Shown here piece after piece: positions 45,817 through 55,049 of a stretch of 64,000 nt of DNA. The notes beneath the pieces are model-generated. The model had not been told where the DNA came from, did no database searches, and saw nothing but the letters and a program-made list of their open reading frames with translations. Source of the stretch: Ruegeria arenilitoris (GTDB taxonomy: Bacteria; Pseudomonadota; Alphaproteobacteria; Rhodobacterales; Rhodobacteraceae); assembly GCF_013031355.1 (NCBI RefSeq), contig NZ_WPZO01000006.1:186001-250000 (forward strand), written 5' to 3'. Positions within the stretch are counted from its first letter, which is position 1, and each line of letters opens with the position of its first letter. The position numbers and the translations under genes are program-made.

Positions 45817-46923
45817 ATGAGTGAGTCAGCGCCCGTCGCAGCCGACGAAAGGGTCAAGAGCGAACCGTTTCTGACCAAATTAATGAAACGCCCCGAGCTT
45901 GGTGCCATGGCCGGTGTCATTCTGGTGTTCATCTTCTTCGCGATTACCGCGGACAGCTCGATGTTCACCCTGGCCGGAGTGATGAACTTCATGACGCCTG
46001 CGGCTCAGCTGGGTATTCTGGCCATTGGCGCGGCGTTGCTGATGATTGGCGGAGAGTTCGACCTGTCGATCGGTTCGATGGTCGCCTTTTCCGGCCTGTT
46101 CTTCGGCGTCTGCGTGGTGACCTGGCAACTGCCGCTAATCGCCGCGATCCCGATGACGTTTGTTTTTGCGGCCTTTGTTGGCGCGATCAACGGCAATATC
46201 GTGATCCGCTCGGGCCTGCCGTCCTTTATCGTGACGCTGGCGTTTCTGTTCATCCTGCGGGGGTTGTCTCTGGTCGGGTTGAAAATGGCGACCGGGGGAT
46301 CGACCCAGTTGCGCGGTGTGCGTGACGCGACCGAAAATGATTGGTTGGCGCCGTTCTTCTCGGGCGAGGCATTTGGCAGCCTGTTTAGCTGGATGGCCGC
46401 CAATGGCATCGTTGACACATTCAAAAGTGGTGCGCCGAAAGTGCCGGGTATCCCGGTCGAAATTCTGTGGTTCATCGTGATGGCGTTGGCCGCGACCTAT
46501 GTGTTGCTGCGTACCCCGGCGGGGAACTGGATCTTTGCCTCGGGCGGCGACAAGACCGCGGCGTCCAACTCGGGTGTTCCGGTGAGCCGCGTCAAAGTCT
46601 CTCTGTTCATGCTGACGGCCTGCTGCGCCGCGCTGGTGGCAATCATCACGGTGATGGACGCGGGTTCGACCGATGCGCGCCGCGGCTTCCAAAAGGAATT
46701 CGAAGCAATCATCGCGGCCGTGATCGGGGGCTGTCTGCTGACTGGTGGCTATGGATCGGCTATCGGGGCGTTCTTCGGCTCGATCATCTTTGGCATGGTA
46801 GTCATCGGCCTGACCTATACCGACTTTGATCAAGACTGGTTCCAGGTCTTCTTGGGCGCCATGCTGCTGATTGCCGTTCTGTTCAACAACGCGATCCGTA
46901 AACGCGTAACCGGGGAGCGCTGA
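45817..46923 (+). CDS. Sugar/inositol ABC transporter permease
   Basis: This 369-residue membrane subunit belongs to the RbsC/FrcC group. It starts at ATG 45817 behind AAGGGAGAAGAAC and has about eight to ten helices. They include [48 protein letters not shown] (the conserved GGIDLSVG-like block) and [50 protein letters not shown] is the permease loop contacting the ATPase. A periplasmic segment of roughly 60 residues near 180-225 is larger than in RbsC, as in FrcC-like permeases. Confidence 0.9.
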   Translation: MSESAPVAADERVKSEPFLTKLMKRPELGAMAGVILVFIFFAITADSSMFTLAGVMNFMTPAAQLGILAIGAALLMIGGEFDLSIGSMVAFSGLFFGVCVVTWQLPLIAAIPMTFVFAAFVGAINGNIVIRSGLPSFIVTLAFLFILRGLSLVGLKMATGGSTQLRGVRDATENDWLAPFFSGEAFGSLFSWMAANGIVDTFKSGAPKVPGIPVEILWFIVMALAATYVLLRTPAGNWIFASGGDKTAASNSGVPVSRVKVSLFMLTACCAALVAIITVMDAGSTDARRGFQKEFEAIIAAVIGGCLLTGGYGSAIGAFFGSIIFGMVVIGLTYTDFDQDWFQVFLGAMLLIAVLFNNAIRKRVTGER

Positions 46924-46924
46924 T

Positions 46925-47743
46925 ATGACCGAAGATACCAAGTTCCACCACGGCGATGCGACCGATGCGGCGCCTATCGTTGAAATGAAAGACATCGAAA
47001 AGCACTTTGGTAACATCATCGCCCTGGCCGGTGTCAGCTTTGACGTCAAACCGGGGGAATGCCACTGCTTGCTGGGTGACAACGGTGCGGGCAAGTCGAC
47101 CTTCATCAAGACCATGTCCGGGGTGCACAAACCCACCAAGGGCGAGATCTATTTTGAAGGCAAGCCGCTGCATTTCGATACCCCGCGCGATGCGATGGAG
47201 GCAGGCATTGCGACCGTGTTCCAGGACCTCGCGATGATCCCGCTGATGAGCGTGACGCGGAACTTCTTCATGGGGCGCGAGCCGACCAAAGGAAAAGGTC
47301 TGTTCAAGCGGTTCGATGTGGAACAGGCCAACGATGTCTGCATGGAAGAGATGCGCAAGATGGGCATCAATCTGCGCGGACCGGATCAGGCAGTCGGTAC
47401 GCTTTCCGGCGGTGAGCGGCAGACCGTTGCGATTGCGCGCGCGGTTTATTTCGGGGCCAAAATCCTGATCCTGGACGAACCGACCTCGGCCTTGGGTGTG
47501 CGCCAGACCTCGAATGTTCTGGCGACCATTGACCGAGTACGCAGTCAAGGCGTTGGCGTTGTCTTCATCAGCCACAACGTGCGCCACGCACTGGCGGTGG
47601 GCGATCGGTTTACCGTGCTGAACCGGGGCAAGACTCTGGGTACGGCGAAACGCGGCGAGATCACGCCCGAGGAACTGCAGGACCTTATGGCCGGTGGTCA
47701 GGAAATGGCCGAGTTGGAAGGGTCTCTGGGCGGAACGGTTTAA
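46925..47743 (+). CDS. Sugar/inositol ABC transporter ATPase (single domain)
   Basis: The 272-residue ATPase has one nucleotide-binding domain. It shows Walker [15 protein letters not shown] (about 48-61), a Q loop in [14 protein letters not shown], signature [15 protein letters not shown] (about 160-174), Walker [13 protein letters not shown] (about 180-191) and switch [10 protein letters not shown]. Many carbohydrate importers use a fused two-domain ATPase, and this one is the FrcA-like single-domain type, so it should act as a homodimer. It starts one base after the permease stop. An inverted repeat spans its own stop codon. Confidence 0.9.
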   Translation: MTEDTKFHHGDATDAAPIVEMKDIEKHFGNIIALAGVSFDVKPGECHCLLGDNGAGKSTFIKTMSGVHKPTKGEIYFEGKPLHFDTPRDAMEAGIATVFQDLAMIPLMSVTRNFFMGREPTKGKGLFKRFDVEQANDVCMEEMRKMGINLRGPDQAVGTLSGGERQTVAIARAVYFGAKILILDEPTSALGVRQTSNVLATIDRVRSQGVGVVFISHNVRHALAVGDRFTVLNRGKTLGTAKRGEITPEELQDLMAGGQEMAELEGSLGGTV

Positions 47744-47752
47744 AACCGTTCC
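47732..47752 (+). repeat. Inverted repeat spanning the stop codon of the ATPase gene
   Basis: GGAACGGTTT and AAACCGTTCC are perfect mirror arms around a single A, folding in RNA as a 7-bp stem with a 7-base loop. The TAA stop is inside. A second small hairpin (CCCC-TTTC-GGGG) follows at 47753-47764. It may attenuate or process the mRNA before iolD. Confidence 0.5.
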
Positions 47753-47831
47753 CCCCTTTCGGGGCCGGGTGGCCCAACCTTACGAAATTGCAGGATTGGC
47801 CAATACGGCCTTGTGTTGAAAAGGGATCACT

Positions 47832-49664
47832 ATGGGCAAGACAGTCCGACTGACCGCAGCGCAAGCTTTGGTGCGCTATCTGGGTGCGCAGATGAACGAG
47901 GCCGGAGAGCCGTTCATCGCAGGTGTCTGGGCCATTTTCGGCCATGGCAACGTAGCAGGGCTGGGTGAGGCATTGCACGCTGTCAAAGACAGCTTGCCGA
48001 CCTATCGTGGCCATAACGAACAAACGATGGCGCATTGCGCGATTGCCTATGCCAAGCAGATGCGCCGTACACGGACTATGGCCGTTACGTCTTCGATCGG
48101 GCCGGGAGCCACGAATATGGTCACGGCGGCGGCGCTGGCGCATGTGAACCGACTGCCGGTTCTGTTCCTGCCGGGTGACGTGTTTGCAACCCGAGGCCCC
48201 GATCCGGTGTTGCAGCAGATCGAAAATTTCGGTGACGGCACGCTTAGCGCCAATGACTGTTTCAAGCCCGTCAGTCGCTACTTCGACCGAATTTCCCGGC
48301 CCGAACACCTGCTGACCGCCTTGCCGCGCGCCTTCCGGACCATGACCGACCCGGCCGATTGCGGACCGGTGACGCTGGCTTTCTGTCAGGATGTGCAGGC
48401 CGAGGCCTATGACTATCCCGAAAGCTTCTTTGAACCGCGCGTTTGGTATCAGCGCCGCATCCGTCCTGATGAGGGCGAACTGGCCCGTGCCGTTGCGGCG
48501 ATCAAGGCGGCCAAACGCCCGGTTATCGTCGCGGGGGGTGGGGTGCACTATTCGGGTGCAACTGATGCGCTGCAGAGCTTTGTGGAAACGCACAACATTC
48601 CGATCACAGAAACACAGGCTGGCAAATCCGCGCTGGCCTGGGATCATCCGTTGAACCTTGGTCCCATCGGCGTGACCGGCGGCGAACCCGCCAACGACGT
48701 CTGTGCCGAGGCCGATCTGGTGCTGGGCGTCGGTACGCGCTTTCAGGATTTCACCACCGGCTCGTGGGGCCTGTTCTCGAACCCCGAGCGTGAGATGATC
48801 AGCCTGAATACCGCCGCCTATGATGCCGAGAAACACGGCGCCATGCCGCTGCAATCCGATGCCCGCGTCGGGCTTGAGGAGTTGGGATCTGCCTTGCAGG
48901 GATTCCGCGCCGACCCGGTGGCCGACACTTTGAAAGCGGACTGGTTCGGCAAGGTCGACAAGCTGACCGACGCGCCGGGTGACGGCAACGCTCTGCCCAC
49001 CGACATGCAGGTGGTTGGCGCGGTGCAGCGTGCCTCGCATGACGACACGGTTGTGATGTGTGCGGCGGGCACCATGCCGGGTGAGCTGCACAAGCTGTGG
49101 AAAGCACCGCGCCCCGGCGCTTATCACATGGAATACGGCTTTAGCTGCATGGGGTATGAGATCGCGGGCGCCATGGGCATCAAGATGGCCCAGCCGGATC
49201 GTGACGTGATCTGCTTTACCGGTGACGGCACCTATATGATGGCGAACTCGGAAATGGCCTCGGCGGCAATGATGGGGATTTCCTTCACTGTTGTGATCAC
49301 CGACAACCGCGGCTTTGGCTGCATTAATCGGCTGCAAATGGGCACCGGTGGGGCAGAGTTCAACAACCTGCTGGATCACGCGTTTCACGAAACGCCCTCG
49401 ACCATCGACTTTGCGGCACACGCAGCGGCGATGGGGGCAACCTCGGTCAAGGTCAGTTCGATTGCCGAGCTTGAAGACGCACTAGCCAAACGCGGTGACA
49501 TCAAAGGGCCTTACGTGGTGGTCATCGATACCGACCCGTACCCCTCGACTGAATACGGCGGCACGTGGTGGGAAGTGGCCGTGCCCGAGGTCAGCATCCG
49601 CCCCGAAGTGAATGAAAAACGCGCGGCCTATGAAGTCGCCATCAAGGAAAGAAACACCAAATGA
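47832..49664 (+). CDS. iolD: IolD, trihydroxycyclohexane-1,2-dione hydrolase
   Basis: IolD is a thiamine-diphosphate enzyme that opens the ring of 3D-trihydroxycyclohexane-1,2-dione to 5-deoxy-glucuronate. The 610-residue product has the N-terminal Pyr domain with the catalytic Glu region YRGHNEQTMAHCAIAYA (about 57-73). The C-terminal ThDP motif is GDGTYMMANSEMASAAMMGISFTVVITDN (about 465-495). The C-terminal EYGGTWWEVAVPEVS is characteristic. The frame starts at ATG 47832 after AAAAGGGATCACT. Its stop overlaps the iolE ATG, as expected of coupled pathway genes. Confidence 0.94.
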   Translation: MGKTVRLTAAQALVRYLGAQMNEAGEPFIAGVWAIFGHGNVAGLGEALHAVKDSLPTYRGHNEQTMAHCAIAYAKQMRRTRTMAVTSSIGPGATNMVTAAALAHVNRLPVLFLPGDVFATRGPDPVLQQIENFGDGTLSANDCFKPVSRYFDRISRPEHLLTALPRAFRTMTDPADCGPVTLAFCQDVQAEAYDYPESFFEPRVWYQRRIRPDEGELARAVAAIKAAKRPVIVAGGGVHYSGATDALQSFVETHNIPITETQAGKSALAWDHPLNLGPIGVTGGEPANDVCAEADLVLGVGTRFQDFTTGSWGLFSNPEREMISLNTAAYDAEKHGAMPLQSDARVGLEELGSALQGFRADPVADTLKADWFGKVDKLTDAPGDGNALPTDMQVVGAVQRASHDDTVVMCAAGTMPGELHKLWKAPRPGAYHMEYGFSCMGYEIAGAMGIKMAQPDRDVICFTGDGTYMMANSEMASAAMMGISFTVVITDNRGFGCINRLQMGTGGAEFNNLLDHAFHETPSTIDFAAHAAAMGATSVKVSSIAELEDALAKRGDIKGPYVVVIDTDPYPSTEYGGTWWEVAVPEVSIRPEVNEKRAAYEVAIKERNTK

Positions 49665-50560
49665 GTGTGAAAATAGGGATCTCTCCGATCGCATGGCAGA
49701 ATGACGATCTGCCGGATCTGACGGCGGCCTATACCATGGAGCAGGCGCTGAAAGAGGCGCGCGAGATCGGCTATATCGGTGTCGAACGCGGCCAGCGGAT
49801 GCCCAGCGATACCGAAGGGCTGCGCGCTTATCTGGATGGCAACGATATCGCGCTCTGCGGCGGCTGGTGTTCGGGCAATACGCTGGTGAATGACTTCGCG
49901 ACCGAGCGTGAGGCTGTCCGCGAGCAGGTCGAGCAGTTCGTGGCGTTGAACAGCCCCTGCATCGTCTATGCCGAGTGCTCCAACACAGTGCAGGGTCAGA
50001 TCGGGACGCCGGTCAATGACCGCCCCAAACTGTCCAAGGATGAGGTTCTGGCTTACGCGGCCAAGCTGACCGAGCTGGCGAAATGGATGGCTGATCAGGG
50101 TATGCCGATGGCCTATCACCACCACATGGGCACGATCATCGAAAGCGAGGATGACGTAAACTGGCTGATGGAGGGGACGGGTCCCGAGGTGAAGTTGTGT
50201 TTCGACACCGGCCACCTGCTGTTCGGTGGCGGCGATGTCATGGCGACCCTGAACCGCTGGGGCGACCGGGTGCATCACGTGCATTTCAAGGATATCCGTC
50301 CGCCCATCGTGCAGGACACGCGCGAGAATAATCGCAGCTTCCTGGATGCGGTGATCGCCGGGGCCTTTACCGTGCCCAGCGATGGCTGCATCGATTTTCA
50401 GGCGGTCGCCAATGCGCTCAAGGCGATGGATTACGAGGGCTGGATCGTGGTCGAGGCCGAACAGGACCCGGCCAAGGCGCCGCCTTACGAATTTTCCAAG
50501 AAGGGCTACGACCATATCGTCGATGTCTGCGGACAGGCAGGATTAGAGATCACTGCGTAA
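49661..50560 (+). CDS. iolE: IolE, inosose dehydratase
   Basis: IolE dehydrates 2-keto-myo-inositol to the trihydroxycyclohexane dione. The 299-residue TIM-barrel enzyme begins VKIGISPIAWQNDDLPDL, the family's IGIAPIGWxNDD block. It has YHHHMGTIIESEDDV (about 144-158), CFDTGHLLFGGGD (about 179-191) and the C-terminal metal Glu in GWIVVEAEQDP (about 266-276). The gene overlaps iolD by four bases (ATGA). The order iolD-iolE matches inositol operons in other bacteria. Confidence 0.94.
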   Translation: MSVKIGISPIAWQNDDLPDLTAAYTMEQALKEAREIGYIGVERGQRMPSDTEGLRAYLDGNDIALCGGWCSGNTLVNDFATEREAVREQVEQFVALNSPCIVYAECSNTVQGQIGTPVNDRPKLSKDEVLAYAAKLTELAKWMADQGMPMAYHHHMGTIIESEDDVNWLMEGTGPEVKLCFDTGHLLFGGGDVMATLNRWGDRVHHVHFKDIRPPIVQDTRENNRSFLDAVIAGAFTVPSDGCIDFQAVANALKAMDYEGWIVVEAEQDPAKAPPYEFSKKGYDHIVDVCGQAGLEITA

Positions 50561-50609
50561 CTCGCCGGGCAAAGACGCAACACCAAAAGCCATGAGAAAG
50601 GAGCATGTC

Positions 50610-51791
50610 ATGGTGCATCAAGACCTTGGATACGTCGGCTATTTCGATCGAGAATCCTGCGATCTGGATGAATTCAAGGTGTTGACCTCTCAGAACCTTT
50701 CGGCTGATGCGGTGCCCCATGCCGCGTCGGTTGAAAAGAACGTACCTGTCTATGACATGCAGACCCTGCGCCCAGTGCTGGGGCAGGCCGACGAACGTCA
50801 GGGTTTGCTGGCGGAATGGGGCTGGGTTCTGAGCAAATCAGCCGGAGTGATCGTCCTAAAAGCGGCGTACCAAGATACTTCGGTAATCGACCGGGCCACC
50901 GAAGTGTTCCGCCAGATCATCGACGAAGAACGTCAAAGCGGTGCGGGAGAGGGCGATCATTTTGCCGCCTCGGGCGCGAATGACCGGATTTGGAACGCGC
51001 TGCAAAAGCAATGCTTGCGCGACCCGGAAGGTTTTGCGCTGTATTTCGCGAACACAGCGATTGCAGCCGTCTGCGAAGCGTGGCTGGGCCCGAACTATCA
51101 GATGACCGCGCAGGTCAATCAGGTGCGTCCGGGGGGTAAAGCGCAGCAGGCACACAGGGACTACCATTTGGGTTTCCAAAGTGCCGACAGCGCCGCCCGA
51201 TATCCTGCTCATGCCCACTATCTGACCGCTGCACTGACGTTGCAAGGGGCGGTTGCCCATTGCGATATGCCGGTGGAAAGCGGCCCGACCAAGTTGATGC
51301 CTTTCTCGCAGCTCTACCCGTCGGGCTATCTGGCATTTCACGATCCCGCGCATCGGGACCATTTCGAAGACAGCTATATCCAGCTGCCGCTGTCAAAAGG
51401 CGATGCGGTGTTCTTCAATCCCGCACTATTCCATGCTGCCGGAGAAAACAGCAGCGCAGATATAGACCGCATGGCGAACTTGTTGCAAATTTCCTCGGCC
51501 TTCGGGCGCGCGATGGAAGCGGTAGATCGGCGTGCCATGTCGCAGGCGGTGTTCCCCCATCTGATTGCGTTGAAACAGCGCGGTGACCTGAGCGCCTCGG
51601 AGCTTGATGCGGCGATCGCGGCCACCGCCGAAGGCTATCCCTTCCCGACCAATCTGGATACGGATCCTCCGATCGGGGGCAACGCGCCGGAAAGTCAGGC
51701 GGATATCCTGTGCCAGGCGGTTTCGGAAGGCTGGAGCGAGACGCAACTGGCCGATGTGCTCTCGGCCCTGCAGGCAAGGCAAGCTGCCTGA
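50610..51791 (+). CDS. Phytanoyl-CoA-dioxygenase-family (PhyH) protein
   Basis: The 393-residue protein from ATG 50610 (AAGGAG 7 bases upstream) is a putative Fe(II)/2-oxoglutarate dioxygenase. The metal facial triad is visible as HRD in QQAHRDYHLGFQ (about 175-186) and the distal His in FFNPALFHAAGENSSADIDRMANLL (about 268-292), with Arg as a 2-oxoglutarate contact. It sits between iolE and canonical iolB in the same direction. I infer that it acts on a substituted inositol or related acyl compound, but no substrate is shown. Its DNA looks somewhat less GC-rich than that of its neighbours. Confidence 0.75.
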   Translation: MVHQDLGYVGYFDRESCDLDEFKVLTSQNLSADAVPHAASVEKNVPVYDMQTLRPVLGQADERQGLLAEWGWVLSKSAGVIVLKAAYQDTSVIDRATEVFRQIIDEERQSGAGEGDHFAASGANDRIWNALQKQCLRDPEGFALYFANTAIAAVCEAWLGPNYQMTAQVNQVRPGGKAQQAHRDYHLGFQSADSAARYPAHAHYLTAALTLQGAVAHCDMPVESGPTKLMPFSQLYPSGYLAFHDPAHRDHFEDSYIQLPLSKGDAVFFNPALFHAAGENSSADIDRMANLLQISSAFGRAMEAVDRRAMSQAVFPHLIALKQRGDLSASELDAAIAATAEGYPFPTNLDTDPPIGGNAPESQADILCQAVSEGWSETQLADVLSALQARQAA

Positions 51792-51839
51792 AACAACACA
51801 GGGGTGCGCCGTTCGCCCACCCATCAAGGAGACGACACC

Positions 51840-52646
51840 ATGGCAGACCTGCTCAAGAAACCGTTCGGAACCCGCGGCAAGGTCCACGACATTACTCCGG
51901 CCAGTGCAGGGTGGCGATATGTCGGTTTCGGCCTCTATCACCTGCGTGCGGGCGATACCGCAGTTGAGGCGACCGGCGACCGCGAGGTTATTCTGGTCAT
52001 GGTCGAAGGCAAGGCACAGATCACCGGGGCCGGGCAGGATTGGGGCGTTCTGGGCGACCGGATGAACGTGTTCGAAAAGACGCCGCCGCATTGCCTGTAC
52101 CTGCCGAACGGAACCGAGTGGGAGGCCGTCGCCGAAACTGACTGCGTCATCGCGGTCTGCTCGGCCCCCGGCAAAGGCGGGCATCAGGCCCGGCGGATCG
52201 GCCCCGACGGCATTACCCTGACCGAGCGTGGCAAGGGCGTAAACACGCGCTACATCAACAATATCGCGATGGAGAACGAGGACTATGCCGACAGCTTGCT
52301 GGTGACCGAGGTGTTTACGCCCAACGGCCACTGGTCGTCCTACCCCAGCCACCGCCATGACGAGGATGATTATCCCCGGATCACCTATCTGGAGGAAACC
52401 TATTATCACCGCCTCAACCCGGCCAACGGCTTCGGCATCCAGCGGGTCTACACGGATGACGGCCAGTTGGATGAGACGATGGCCGTGTCCGATGGCGATG
52501 TTGTGACCGTCCCGCGCGGCCATCACCCTTGCGGCGCGCCCTATGGGTTTGAGATGTATTATCTGAACGTCATGGCCGGACCTCTGCGGAAATGGCGCTT
52601 TGTTGCGGCCCCTGAGGTCGAATGGATCATGGAGCGTGACGGATGA
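51840..52646 (+). CDS. iolB: IolB, 5-deoxy-glucuronate isomerase (canonical copy)
   Basis: IolB isomerises 5-deoxy-glucuronate to 2-deoxy-5-keto-gluconate. The 268-residue product is a bicupin like KduI. YLPNGTEWEAVAETDCVIAV is in the first cupin. The second holds the metal site in WSSYPSHRHDEDDYP (about 172-186), FLEETYYH-like YLEETYYHRLNP and PRGHHPCGAPYGFEMYYLNVMAGPLRKW. These closely follow Bacillus-type IolB as I recall it. AAGGAGACGACACC precedes the ATG. It overlaps the following SDR by four bases. A second, divergent IolB-family gene lies at 55046. Confidence 0.92.
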   Translation: MADLLKKPFGTRGKVHDITPASAGWRYVGFGLYHLRAGDTAVEATGDREVILVMVEGKAQITGAGQDWGVLGDRMNVFEKTPPHCLYLPNGTEWEAVAETDCVIAVCSAPGKGGHQARRIGPDGITLTERGKGVNTRYINNIAMENEDYADSLLVTEVFTPNGHWSSYPSHRHDEDDYPRITYLEETYYHRLNPANGFGIQRVYTDDGQLDETMAVSDGDVVTVPRGHHPCGAPYGFEMYYLNVMAGPLRKWRFVAAPEVEWIMERDG

Positions 52647-53401
52647 CCCGAGATTTTGCCACCTATCCCAGCCTGAACGGCAAGACCGTCATAATCACTG
52701 GCGGGGCAGGGGGTATCGGCGCCGAAACGGTTCGCGCTTTTGCGGCCCAGGGGGCGAAAGTCGGTTTTCTGGATATCAACGCGGATGCCGGGCACGCGCT
52801 GCTGGCGGAACTGGACGGCGAACACGCCTTTTCACAATGCGACCTGCGCGACATTGAAGCGCTGCGTGAGGCCCTGTACCAGCTGTCGGAAGAATTGGGC
52901 GCAGCGCATGTTCTGGTCAACAACGCCGCCCATGATGACCGGCACGACTGGCGCGAGGTAACGCCGGATTACTGGGACGAGCGCATGGCGACCAATATCC
53001 GCCACATGTTCTTTGCCATCCAATCTGTCGCCCCCGCGATGATCGAACGGGGTAGTGGATCGATCATCAACCTCGGCTCGAACTCGTGGTGGGAGGCGGG
53101 CGCGGGCTTCCCGGCCTATGCCACCGCCAAGTCCGCCGTGCATGGCCTGACCCGGACTATGGCGCGCGAGCTGGGCGACCACCGTATCCGCGTGAACACG
53201 GTGGTGCCCGGTTGGATCATGACCGAGCGTCAGAAGGACCTCTGGGTCACGCCCGAGGCGCTGGCCAAACAGGTCGACCGCCAATGCCTGCCCGATCCGA
53301 TTGACCCGGTCTATGTGGCGCGGATGGTGGTATTTCTGGCCTCGGATGATGCCGCCATGTGCAGTGCGGGGAATTTCATGGTTGAGGGTGGCTCGATCTG
53401 A
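52643..53401 (+). CDS. SDR-family dehydrogenase in the inositol operon
   Basis: The 252-residue SDR has the cofactor motif VIITGGAGGIGAETV (about 16-30), NNAAHD (about 93-98), the serine in NLGSNSWWEAG and the catalytic Tyr-Lys in YATAKSAVHGL (about 155-165). FMVEGGS closes the fold. NAD preference is suggested by the aspartate at the end of the second strand (FLDINAD). It overlaps iolB by ATGA and is followed after 24 bp by the TIM-barrel gene. A sugar or inositol stereoisomer is a likely substrate. I cannot choose between oxidation and epimerisation roles. Confidence 0.82.
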   Translation: MTRDFATYPSLNGKTVIITGGAGGIGAETVRAFAAQGAKVGFLDINADAGHALLAELDGEHAFSQCDLRDIEALREALYQLSEELGAAHVLVNNAAHDDRHDWREVTPDYWDERMATNIRHMFFAIQSVAPAMIERGSGSIINLGSNSWWEAGAGFPAYATAKSAVHGLTRTMARELGDHRIRVNTVVPGWIMTERQKDLWVTPEALAKQVDRQCLPDPIDPVYVARMVVFLASDDAAMCSAGNFMVEGGSI

Positions 53402-53425
53402 CCGTCCCATATTCTGAGGTTTAGC

Positions 53426-54205
53426 ATGTCCCAACCATTCCAACTGGCAGCCTGTGCCGAAATGCTTTGGCTGGATAAGCCAATCGATTGGCGCGCCGCA
53501 CGCCTGACGGAAATGGGATTCGGTGTAGGTCTGTGGAACTGGCCTGAGTGGGATCTCGATAAACTCGAACGCGTCGGCGCGAATTTCACGATCATGAACG
53601 GCTATCTCGAAGGCCGTCTTGCGGATGACGAAGGCGCAGATATGTTGCTGAAATCTGCGCGCGAAACAGTGCAGATCGGCAAAAGTTTGGGTGTGGATCG
53701 TCTGAACTTGCACGGAACGGGTTTAGGCGATGGCGGTATCCCAATCTGGCAGCACAAAACCGTAACTGGAGCGATGTGGTTAAAGGCGCAGGACACATTA
53801 CACCGCATCTGCGATCTGGCCGAAGAAGAGGGCATGGTGTTCACGCTGGAAAACCTGAACCTGTTGGATCACCCCGGATGCCCCTTTGGTTCGACAGCGG
53901 ATGTGTTGGCGCTGGTCTCAGCCATTGATCGTCCTCAATTGCGCATCAACCTCGACCTCTACCACACGCAAATCGGCGAGGGTGATCTTATCCGATGGTG
54001 CGAGAAGTGCTTGCCCTGGATCGGAGAAGTTCAAGTTGCCGATAACCCGGGCCGATGTGAACCCGGGAGCGGTGAAGTCAACTATGCCGCTGTTGCGCGG
54101 GCGTTGAATGATATGGGCTATCGTGGACCCGTAGGAATGGAGGCCTTTGCGGCAGGCGATCCGGAAGAAGCGCTCGAAGCCTTCCAGAGCGCATTTTCTC
54201 TTTGA
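53426..54205 (+). CDS. TIM-barrel epimerase/isomerase (Hyi/IolI-like)
   Basis: The 259-residue AP-endonuclease-2-type TIM barrel resembles hydroxypyruvate isomerase and inosose isomerase IolI. Recognisable blocks are FTIMNGYLEG, RLNLHGTGLG, FTLENLNLLDHPGCPFGSTADVL (metal Glu near residue 140), INLDLYHTQIGEGDL (about 173-187) and the C-terminal VGMEAFA with the last metal Glu. It may interconvert keto-inositols or related sugars. The DNA is AT-richer and less codon-biased than that of iolB or the SDR. It is the last gene of the plus-strand operon, ending 4 bp from convergent iolJ. Confidence 0.78.
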   Translation: MSQPFQLAACAEMLWLDKPIDWRAARLTEMGFGVGLWNWPEWDLDKLERVGANFTIMNGYLEGRLADDEGADMLLKSARETVQIGKSLGVDRLNLHGTGLGDGGIPIWQHKTVTGAMWLKAQDTLHRICDLAEEEGMVFTLENLNLLDHPGCPFGSTADVLALVSAIDRPQLRINLDLYHTQIGEGDLIRWCEKCLPWIGEVQVADNPGRCEPGSGEVNYAAVARALNDMGYRGPVGMEAFAAGDPEEALEAFQSAFSL

Positions 54206-54209
54206 CGGC

Positions 54210-55049
54210 CTATCTCTGCGGCGGCGCTCCAAAGGCACGGATCACGGCGCGCGCAGCAGCTTCGACCGGGTCGTGGGTCTCTTTCAGGATGGTGACACGG
54301 TCGAACCTATCTGGGTCGCGGTTCACCGCTTTGCGCAGTGCGGCACCGAAGGCCATGCGCAGCTCGGTTCCGATGTTGAATTTGCAGATCGAGGTCTCGC
54401 GGGCGAGGCGCTTGCGCTGCTCGATCGGAACGCCAGAACCGCCATGGATCACCAGGGGCACCTCTGTCATGGCGTCGATTTGACGGATGCGGTCCTCGTC
54501 CAGACCGCCTTCCTTGTTTTGTTGCAGGTGGACGTTGCCGACCGAGATGGCCATCGCATCCACGCCGCTTTTCCGCGCGAACTGCGCCGCCTCGGCCGGG
54601 TCGGTGCCGTTTGAGCCTTCACCGCCGGAATAGCCGACAAAACCGATCTCACCCTCGCAGGAAATCCCGGCTGCATGGGCCATTTCCGCAATCGCGGCTG
54701 TCTCGTCGATGTTCTGCTGCAGCGATTTGCGTGAGCCGTCGAACATCAACGAGGTGAACCCGCTGTCGAGCGCGATCTTACATTCCTCAAACGTATAGCC
54801 GTGGTCCAGATGGGCGACCACAGGAACCGAGGCGTTCTCGGCCAGATGCCGGAACATCTTGCCCAGAACGGGCAGCGGCGTGTGTTCGCGGCAGCTGGGG
54901 CCAGCCTGCAGGATCACAGGGGCGTTTTCGGCCTCGGCCGCGGCCACATAAGCGCGCATGTCTTCCCAGCCCAGGGTGACAAGGCCGCCTACGGCATAGC
55001 CTTGCTCATAAGCGGGGGTCAGGACGTCTTTCAGCGTGACAAGGGTCAT
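54210..55049 (-). CDS. iolJ: IolJ-like class II aldolase
   Basis: The 279-residue class II fructose-bisphosphate-aldolase-family enzyme likely cleaves 2-deoxy-5-keto-gluconate 6-phosphate to malonic semialdehyde and dihydroxyacetone phosphate. The zinc ligand is in VAHLDHGYTFEEC (about 78-90), EGEIGFVGYSGGEG (about 131-144) gives a second ligand and the mobile loop, and VIHGGSGVP (about 199-207) binds the phosphate. Its ATG overlaps the stop of the second IolB gene. Position after iolC and IolB-like genes supports IolJ rather than a glycolytic Fba. Confidence 0.88.
   Translation of the reverse strand: MTLVTLKDVLTPAYEQGYAVGGLVTLGWEDMRAYVAAAEAENAPVILQAGPSCREHTPLPVLGKMFRHLAENASVPVVAHLDHGYTFEECKIALDSGFTSLMFDGSRKSLQQNIDETAAIAEMAHAAGISCEGEIGFVGYSGGEGSNGTDPAEAAQFARKSGVDAMAISVGNVHLQQNKEGGLDEDRIRQIDAMTEVPLVIHGGSGVPIEQRKRLARETSICKFNIGTELRMAFGAALRKAVNRDPDRFDRVTILKETHDPVEAAARAVIRAFGAPPQR

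Noticed and set aside
47685-49421. 578-residue minus-strand ORF opposite iolD
   Set aside because: iolD is conserved along its full length. The antisense frame has no recognisable domain.
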